Part shown: positions 23,430-27,955 of the stretch, piece after piece
Layout of the letters: each line of letters begins with the position of its first letter
How positions within the stretch are numbered: position 1 is the stretch's first letter
NCBI GenBank assembly: GCA_900771195.1
Contig: CAAGMZ010000032.1
Coordinates: 1 to 27,955, forward strand
Origin: Lachnospiraceae bacterium
GTDB taxonomy: Bacteria; Bacillota; Clostridia; Lachnospirales; Lachnospiraceae
DNA length: 27,955 nt
Direction of reading: 5' to 3'
The notes under the pieces: model-generated
Databases searched by the model: none
Told to the model about the DNA's origin: nothing
What the model saw: the letters and a program-made list of their open reading frames with translations, nothing else
Program-made: the position numbers and the translations under genes

Positions 23430-24677
23430 ATGGCAGAAGATATTATGAAAAGAAAAAATACAGAACTTCTGATTCCGGCAGGCTCTCTGGAGGTTCTGAA
23501 AATCGCCGTTATTTATGGGGCTGATGCAGTCTACATAGGCGGTGAAGCATTTGGACTAAGGGCCAAGGCGAAAAATTTCACCATTGAGGAAATGGCAGAG
23601 GGCGTGTCTTTTGCCCATGAACACGGAGTAAAGGTATATGTTACTGCCAATATAATTGCCCATAATTATGATCTCGACGGGGCTGAAAAGTATTTTAAGG
23701 AGCTTGATGAAAAGGTTCATCCCGATGCCCTCATAATATCGGACCCGGGACTCTTTTCAATTGCAAAGCGTGTGGTTCCCGGCATAGATATTCATGTGAG
23801 TACTCAGGCCAATAATACCAATTATGCCACTTTTAATTTCTGGAAAAATATGGGAGCTACCCGCGTGGTGACAGCCAGAGAGCTTTCACTTAACGAGATA
23901 AAGGATATAAGACGGAACATTCCCGAAGATATGGAGATTGAGACATTTATTCACGGAGCAATGTGCATTTCATACTCCGGCAGATGTCTTCTTTCCAGTT
24001 TTCTCGCAGGCAGGGATGCCAACAGGGGTGCATGTACTCATCCGTGCAGATGGCAGTATTCGGTGGTGGAAGAGACAAGGCCGGGAGAATATATGCCGGT
24101 TTATGAAAATGAGCGAGGCACATATATTTTTAACTCAAAGGATTTGTGCATGATAGAGCATATTCCGGAGCTCCTTGATGCAGGAATAGACAGCTTTAAG
24201 ATTGAGGGCAGAATGAAGACGGCACTTTATGTGGCGACGGTTGCCAGAACATACAGGCTGGCAATTGACGACTATCTTAAAGGTGAAGATTATTACAGAA
24301 GCAGGATTCCTTTTTATCGGGAAGAAATCTCCAAATGCACCTACAGAAAGTATACAACAGGCTTTTTCTTCGGAAAGCCTGATGAAAATACCCAGATATA
24401 CGATAATAACACATATATCAAGGAATACACATATCTTGGAATCATAACCAGGGAAAGCGACGGCAGGTATTATGTTGAGCAGCGCAATAAGTTTTCCGTG
24501 GGAGAAGAGATGGAGCTGATGAAACCGGATGGCACCAATCTTAATGTGAGGGTGTTGTCAATGCATGATGGCGAGGGCAATCCGGTTGACTGTGCACCGC
24601 ATCCGAAGCAGAAGATTTATCTGACATTGTCGGAGGAACCCGATACTTATGATATACTAAGGCGCAGGGAAGATTAA
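23430..24677 (+). CDS. trhP: U32 family protein, TrhP-type tRNA hydroxylation
   Basis: A protein of 415 residues. It has the U32 core LLIPAGSLEVLKIAVIYGAD, DAVYIGGEAFGLRAKAKNF, HVSTQANNTNY and KIEGRMKTALYVA. Four cysteines fit the family iron-sulfur site: C179, C186, C202 and C206 (HGAMC, GRC, ACTHPC). TrhP-type U32 proteins use prephenate to make 5-hydroxyuridine at tRNA position 34, the substrate of TrmR. B. subtilis has two such genes in tandem; only one is seen here. ATG 23430 is preferred over an in-frame GTG at 23409 inside trmR. Confidence 0.85.
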   Translation: MAEDIMKRKNTELLIPAGSLEVLKIAVIYGADAVYIGGEAFGLRAKAKNFTIEEMAEGVSFAHEHGVKVYVTANIIAHNYDLDGAEKYFKELDEKVHPDALIISDPGLFSIAKRVVPGIDIHVSTQANNTNYATFNFWKNMGATRVVTARELSLNEIKDIRRNIPEDMEIETFIHGAMCISYSGRCLLSSFLAGRDANRGACTHPCRWQYSVVEETRPGEYMPVYENERGTYIFNSKDLCMIEHIPELLDAGIDSFKIEGRMKTALYVATVARTYRLAIDDYLKGEDYYRSRIPFYREEISKCTYRKYTTGFFFGKPDENTQIYDNNTYIKEYTYLGIITRESDGRYYVEQRNKFSVGEEMELMKPDGTNLNVRVLSMHDGEGNPVDCAPHPKQKIYLTLSEEPDTYDILRRRED

Positions 24678-24705
24678 TTCAGGGTGACAGGCACGAAGAT
24701 TTAAG

Positions 24706-24744
24706 CCCCGGCATAATATGTATAAAATGCATATTATGTCGGGG
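24706..24744 (+). promoter_or_regulatory. Hairpin covering the sigK ribosome site
   Basis: The arms CCCCGGCATAATATG (24706-24720) and CATATTATGTCGGGG (24730-24744) pair over all 15 positions (one G-U) around a 9-base loop. The 3' arm ends in the GGGG that, with the next A, is the only Shine-Dalgarno candidate, 7 bases before the TTG start. No T-run follows, so it is unlikely to be an ordinary terminator. As DNA it is also a palindrome that a protein could bind, and CATAATAT in the first arm loosely resembles a sporulation-sigma -10 box. Confidence 0.6.
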
Positions 24745-24752
24745 ATGAGACT

Positions 24753-25388
24753 TTGAAGGCATTTGAGAAACCATTGTCTGCCGGTGAAGAAAAGGAATAT
24801 CTCAATCGGTATCTTAACGGCGACGAATCGGCATTAGAGGTGCTCATACTTAGAAATATGCGTCTTGTGGCTCATATGGTAAAGCATTATTCCGTTGCGG
24901 AAAAAGACATGGAAGACATGATATCAATCGGTACCGTAGGCCTCATAAAGGCCATCAGAACGTTTAAACCGGCCAAGGGCAGCAGACTTGCCACATATGC
25001 GGCAAAATGTATCGACAATGAGCTTTTGATGGCGTTTCGAAGCGGCAGGAAAAAATACCGTGAGGTTTCCCTTCAGGAGCCTATCGGTACTGATAAAGAA
25101 GGAAATGAAATTAACATAATAGATATTATTACCACTGACGATGAAGATGTGCTCGACAAATTCATTTTTAAGGGTGAGACAGCCAGAATGTATAAATGTA
25201 TTGAGAGTTGTCTTACACCAAGGGAAAAGAGCATAATCATACGGAGATATGGCCTTTATGGTGCCAGGGAGACTACACAGAGGGAACTTGCAAGGGAATG
25301 GTCAATAAGCCGTAGCTATGTCAGCAGAATTGAAAAGAAGGCAATTGAAAAGATGAGAGATTATCTTGCCCAAAGTGGGGAAATGTAA
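24753..25388 (+). CDS. sigK: RNA polymerase sigma factor, SigK type
   Basis: A protein of 211 residues of the sigma-70 family. Region 2 is LRNMRLVAHMVKHY, then EDMISIGTVGLIKAIRTF and LATYAAKCIDNELLM. Region 4 has TTQRELAREWSISRSYVSRI. The combination KPLSAGEEKEYL, SIGTVGLIKAI and LQEPIGTDKEGNEI is characteristic of SigK, the late mother-cell factor. It begins at the position of mature B. subtilis SigK: no pro-sequence is encoded, and an in-frame stop at 24723-24725 closes the upstream frame. It is not interrupted by a skin-type element. The start is TTG; no in-frame ATG is near. The GT2 gene starts directly after the stop. Confidence 0.85.
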   Translation: MKAFEKPLSAGEEKEYLNRYLNGDESALEVLILRNMRLVAHMVKHYSVAEKDMEDMISIGTVGLIKAIRTFKPAKGSRLATYAAKCIDNELLMAFRSGRKKYREVSLQEPIGTDKEGNEINIIDIITTDDEDVLDKFIFKGETARMYKCIESCLTPREKSIIIRRYGLYGARETTQRELAREWSISRSYVSRIEKKAIEKMRDYLAQSGEM

Positions 25389-26177
25389 ATGTCATTGAGA
25401 AAATTATCAATCGTAGTACCAACATACAATGAAAAAGACAATATATACAGTCTTGTGGAACTTGTGGATGAAGCACTGCGGGGAATTCCTTATGAAATTA
25501 TATTTGTGGATGACAGCACTGATTCCACCCCTGAGATTCTTAAGGATATTTCAGAAAAGGATGGCAGAGTGCGTTTTGAACACAGAATAGGTGAAAAAGG
25601 TCTTTCCACGGCTGTTATGCGCGGATTTGAGCTTGCGGACGGAGATTATATTGCCGTCATGGATGCTGATCTTCAGCATCCTCCGGCAGTTCTCAGAAGT
25701 ATGTACTGCGCTATGGGGAACCATGCGGATATGTGCATCCCCAGCCGGTTCATAAAAGGCGGAAGCGACGGAGGTCTTGACCCGGTGAGAAAACTGGTGT
25801 CTGCCACAGCAAGATATATCGGCAAGATTGTTTTGCCGTGCCTTAGGCATGTGTCAGATCCCACAGGCGGACTTTTTATGTTCAGGAAAGATATAATGCG
25901 TGATGCAGACATGCGTCCCATAGGGTGGAAAATACTTATCGAGGTGCTTGCCACATGCAGATATGATAAAATTATTGAAATTCCCTATGAGTTCAGCCGG
26001 AGGAATGCAGGACAGTCAAAGCTTTCGGGCAGGGTGACACTTGAGTACCTTAAGCAGGTGGCCATGCTTGTTCCAAGAGCTGTCCAAAATAACACGACAG
26101 TGATTCGGTGGACACCTGAGCGTATGGCAGAACGCGTGGCAGGAATGGATGAATATATAGCGAAAAACAACAGATAA
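25389..26177 (+). CDS. GT2 glycosyltransferase, polyprenyl-phosphate type
   Basis: A protein of 262 residues with a GT-A fold. Seen: IVVPTYNEKDN, VDDSTD (D41, D42), MDADLQHPP (D92, D94) and SDPTGGLFMFRKDI. This set fits the dolichyl/undecaprenyl-phosphate mannosyl- or glucosyltransferase group, which moves a sugar from a nucleotide donor to a lipid phosphate. It lacks the two C-terminal membrane segments seen in GtrB-like relatives. The ATG immediately follows the sigma-factor stop codon, so the pair is translationally coupled. The lipid sugar could feed wall, spore-surface or membrane glycosylation; the target is unknown. Confidence 0.85.
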   Translation: MSLRKLSIVVPTYNEKDNIYSLVELVDEALRGIPYEIIFVDDSTDSTPEILKDISEKDGRVRFEHRIGEKGLSTAVMRGFELADGDYIAVMDADLQHPPAVLRSMYCAMGNHADMCIPSRFIKGGSDGGLDPVRKLVSATARYIGKIVLPCLRHVSDPTGGLFMFRKDIMRDADMRPIGWKILIEVLATCRYDKIIEIPYEFSRRNAGQSKLSGRVTLEYLKQVAMLVPRAVQNNTTVIRWTPERMAERVAGMDEYIAKNNR

Positions 26178-26212
26178 GTATAATAATCACAGTACTGGTA
26201 ATGGAGGAATTT

Positions 26213-27127
26213 ATGGACACAACACTTGTTATTATGGCTGCAGGAATAGGAAGCAGGTTTGGAGGAGGAATCAAACAGCTTGAAAAGATGGGACCCAATG
26301 GAGAAATCATAATGGATTACTCCATATATGATGCCGTAAGGGCTGGGTTTAACAAAGTTGTTTTTATAATCAGAAAGGGCATTGAGAAGGATTTTAAGGA
26401 GATAGTCGGAGACAGAATCTCCAAGGTTATCAAAACGGAATATGTGTATCAGGAACTTGACAGATTACCGGACGGATACTGCGTTCCGTCAGAAAGAACC
26501 AAACCGTGGGGTACCGGACATGCGGTGCTTATGTGCAGGGATGTGGTGAAGGAGCCGTTTGCCGTAATTAATGCCGATGATTTTTATGGTGAAGAGCCTT
26601 ACCGCATCATTCACGATGAGCTTGTCAATCCGGTAAAGAGCGGCCTTACATATGATTTCTGCATGGCAGGCTTCAGGCTCGGAAATACATTAAGCGACAA
26701 TGGCACGGTTACAAGAGGCATATGCGTTGCAGACAGTGACGGATACCTTCAGTCGGTGTGTGAGACCGGCGGAATCAGGAATGTCGACGGAGAAATAGTT
26801 CATGATGATAACGGAAGAAATATAACAGCAACTCCGGAAAGCTGCGTATCCATGAATATGTGGGGGCTCACTCCGGGATTTTTCGATGAACTTGAGCCAA
26901 GATTCAGAAGGTTCCTCGATAATATTCCAAAAGGAGATGTCAAAAAAGAATTTTTCCTTCCCACGGTTGTGGACGAGCTTATAAGGGAAAAGCTGGCCAG
27001 AGTAAGGGTGCTTCCCACGGATGCGAAGTGGTTCGGTGTCACGTACAGGGAAGATAAGCCAATGGTTGTTAACTCGATTAAAAAACTGATAGAGCAAGGC
27101 GTATATCCGCGTGACCTCTGGGCATAA
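26213..27127 (+). CDS. Nucleotidyltransferase (NTP_transferase fold)
   Basis: A protein of 304 residues. The N-terminal signature MAAGIGSRFGG followed by KQLEKMGPNGE identifies the sugar-1-phosphate nucleotidyltransferase fold. Next come the PWGTGHAVL substrate loop and NADDFYG with the metal-binding D122. It should join a nucleotide to a phosphorylated sugar or small alcohol; the substrate cannot be chosen, and it does not look like a standard GalU or RmlA. ATG 26213 is preferred over the in-frame ATG at 26201, because GGAGG (26203-26207) fits only the second. The GT2 gene ends 35 bases upstream, so donor supply for that enzyme is an attractive guess. Confidence 0.8.
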   Translation: MDTTLVIMAAGIGSRFGGGIKQLEKMGPNGEIIMDYSIYDAVRAGFNKVVFIIRKGIEKDFKEIVGDRISKVIKTEYVYQELDRLPDGYCVPSERTKPWGTGHAVLMCRDVVKEPFAVINADDFYGEEPYRIIHDELVNPVKSGLTYDFCMAGFRLGNTLSDNGTVTRGICVADSDGYLQSVCETGGIRNVDGEIVHDDNGRNITATPESCVSMNMWGLTPGFFDELEPRFRRFLDNIPKGDVKKEFFLPTVVDELIREKLARVRVLPTDAKWFGVTYREDKPMVVNSIKKLIEQGVYPRDLWA

Positions 27128-27140
27128 ATAAGATTTTAAT

Positions 27141-27170
27141 GCCGCCACTGTAACAGTGGCGGTATTTTTA
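27141..27170 (+). terminator. Terminator after the nucleotidyltransferase gene
   Basis: CCGCCACTG and CAGTGGCGG form a perfect 9-bp stem over a 3-nt loop, followed by TATTTTTA. It lies 14 bases after the stop codon. Confidence 0.9.
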
Positions 27171-27211
27171 CATATAATGAAAATAAGAGCCGGTGTCTGT
27201 GAGGGATGGCA

Positions 27212-27472
27212 GTGAGGATATGTGATCTTAGGGATAAAGAGGTTGTCAATTCCTGCGACTGCAAGATACTTGGGTTTGTATCCGATGTTGATATAGATAT
27301 GTACACCGGGAAAATATCGGCCATAATAGTTCCCGGCCCGGGAAGAATATTCAGTTTTTTCGGGCGAGAGAATGAGTATGTGATTCCCTATGAGTGCATA
27401 TGTAAGGTGGGACCGGATATAATACTTGTGAATGTCTGCGAAGAAAAAGTACTCTGCAAAATCCAGTGCTGA
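27212..27472 (+). CDS. YlmC/YmxH family PRC-barrel protein
   Basis: A small protein of 86 residues with the family opening RICDLRDKEVVNSCDCKILG and then FVSDVDID, a PRC-barrel fold. YlmC/YmxH genes are conserved in spore-formers, often next to sigG or nrdR; the biochemical role is unknown. The start is set at GTG 27212, because GAGGG at 27201-27205 lies 6 bases before it. An in-frame ATG at 27206 touches that GAGGG directly and would add two residues. A TATAAT occurs at 27173-27178 but no good -35 precedes it. Confidence 0.8.
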   Translation: MRICDLRDKEVVNSCDCKILGFVSDVDIDMYTGKISAIIVPGPGRIFSFFGRENEYVIPYECICKVGPDIILVNVCEEKVLCKIQC

Positions 27473-27486
27473 AAGCCCGACATAGC

Positions 27487-27515
27487 TTGACAAAAAGTAA
27501 CTTCTGCAATAAAAT
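27487..27515 (+). promoter_or_regulatory. Promoter of nrdR
   Basis: TTGACA (27487-27492), a 17-nt spacer, then TAAAAT (27510-27515), about 32 bases before the nrdR start. It indicates that nrdR can be transcribed independently of the YlmC gene. Confidence 0.7.
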
Positions 27516-27547
27516 AAAATAGTATTTTTATGTGCGGAGGAAAGCAG

Positions 27548-27955
27548 ATGAGATGTCCTTTTTGCGGTGAAGAAAACACCAGAGTCATAGATTCAAGACC
27601 GGCTGAAGACAGCAATGCCATAAGACGCAGAAGGCAGTGCGATGAGTGCGGAAAGAGGTTTACCACATATGAAAAGGTTGAGACGATACCGCTTGTGGTG
27701 ATTAAGAAAGACAATAACCGGGAACCCTATGACAGAACAAAGCTTCAGAACGGTATAATAAGGTCATGCCATAAGCGTCCGGTTTCAATGGATACGATTA
27801 CCGAGATGGTAGATGAGATAGAGACCGGAATATTCAGCATGGACACGAAGGAAATTCCTACGACAACGATAGGTGAGCTTGTGATGGAAAAGCTCCGTAA
27901 AGTAGATGCTGTTGCATATGTCCGATTTGCATCCGTCTATCGGGAATTCAAGGAC
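27548..27955 (+). CDS. nrdR: Transcriptional repressor NrdR, 5' part
   Basis: A total of 136 residues are visible; the frame stays open at the right edge, so the C-terminus is missing (the family is about 150 residues). An N-terminal zinc ribbon carries C3, C6, C31 and C34 (CPFCG, then CDECGKRFTTYE), followed by an ATP-cone domain (REPYDRTKLQNGI, then AYVRFASVYREF). NrdR represses ribonucleotide reductase genes in response to ATP/dATP. The start has GGAGG 8 bases upstream. Confidence 0.95.
   Translation, partial: MRCPFCGEENTRVIDSRPAEDSNAIRRRRQCDECGKRFTTYEKVETIPLVVIKKDNNREPYDRTKLQNGIIRSCHKRPVSMDTITEMVDEIETGIFSMDTKEIPTTTIGELVMEKLRKVDAVAYVRFASVYREFKD

Noticed and set aside
24678..24752. Riboswitch or T-box upstream of sigK.
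   Set aside because: Only one simple hairpin fits in 75 bases; no known aptamer core or specifier loop is visible.
26179..26184. TATAAT before the nucleotidyltransferase gene.
   Set aside because: The bases 17 upstream show no -35 similarity; co-transcription with the GT2 gene is simpler.
26690..27493. Reverse-strand open frame of 267 residues across the nucleotidyltransferase and YlmC genes.
   Set aside because: It crosses a strong terminator and two recognised genes on the other strand, and its translation resembles no family.

Overview
The window reads as chromosomal DNA of a Gram-positive, spore-forming-lineage Clostridium relative, most likely family Lachnospiraceae. The basis is gene content and order: scpA-scpB, ireB-ruvX-DUF1292 followed by RNase J, trmR next to a U32 peptidase, a SigK-type sigma factor, a YlmC/YmxH protein next to nrdR, and a large SpoIID-domain protein. 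Moderate-GC coding sequence, strong GGAGG ribosome sites and occasional TTG starts fit. The assignment comes from family recognition, not a database search. I see no phage, insertion sequence, CRISPR array, tRNA or rRNA. Almost the whole window is chromosomal housekeeping.

Layout. (1) 1-645: the 3' end of a Thr-rich tandem-repeat surface protein with a C-terminal membrane anchor, closed by a terminator. (2) 737-3331: a DUF1653 protein and a DUF2079 polytopic membrane protein. (3) 3348-6101: an intracellular GH13 alpha-glucan hydrolase with a clear promoter, followed by a TetR-type regulator. (4) 6140-6409: a 6S RNA gene with its own promoter and terminator. (5) 6474-8792: a membrane-anchored SpoIID/LytB-domain protein whose 3' end overlaps a convergent YihY/BrkB membrane protein gene. 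(6) 9728-17460: a long co-directional run: metallophosphoesterase, scpA, scpB, M18 aminopeptidase, prmA, rsmE, cysteine desulfurase, thiI. (7) 17476-17826: a lone reverse-strand HPr-like gene lacking the phosphorylatable histidine, with its own promoter and terminator. (8) 17877-24677: mtaB, ireB, ruvX, DUF1292, RNase J, a YlbF-family gene, an MltG-like membrane stub, trmR and a U32/TrhP-type protein. (9) 24706-27127: a long hairpin over the ribosome site of a SigK-type sigma gene, then a GT2 glycosyltransferase and a sugar-nucleotidyltransferase-like gene, then a terminator. (10) 27212-27955: YlmC/YmxH and the start of nrdR.

How the genes work together. Much of the window concerns RNA modification and RNA turnover. 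PrmA modifies ribosomal protein L11 and RsmE modifies 16S rRNA. Cysteine desulfurase plus ThiI make 4-thiouridine, MtaB makes ms2t6A, and TrhP-type U32 plus TrmR make 5-methoxyuridine at the wobble position. RNase J and a YlbF-family protein sit together, and 6S RNA is a transcription-level regulator. A second theme is spore development and envelope: SigK, SpoIID domain, YlmC/YmxH, and a glycosyltransferase starting directly after the sigK stop codon.

The observations I would look at first are: the 15-bp-arm hairpin that buries the Shine-Dalgarno of a sigK gene lacking a pro-sequence; the HPr-like protein without its histidine; the repeat protein with a degenerate sorting motif; and an MltG-like protein without its catalytic domain.
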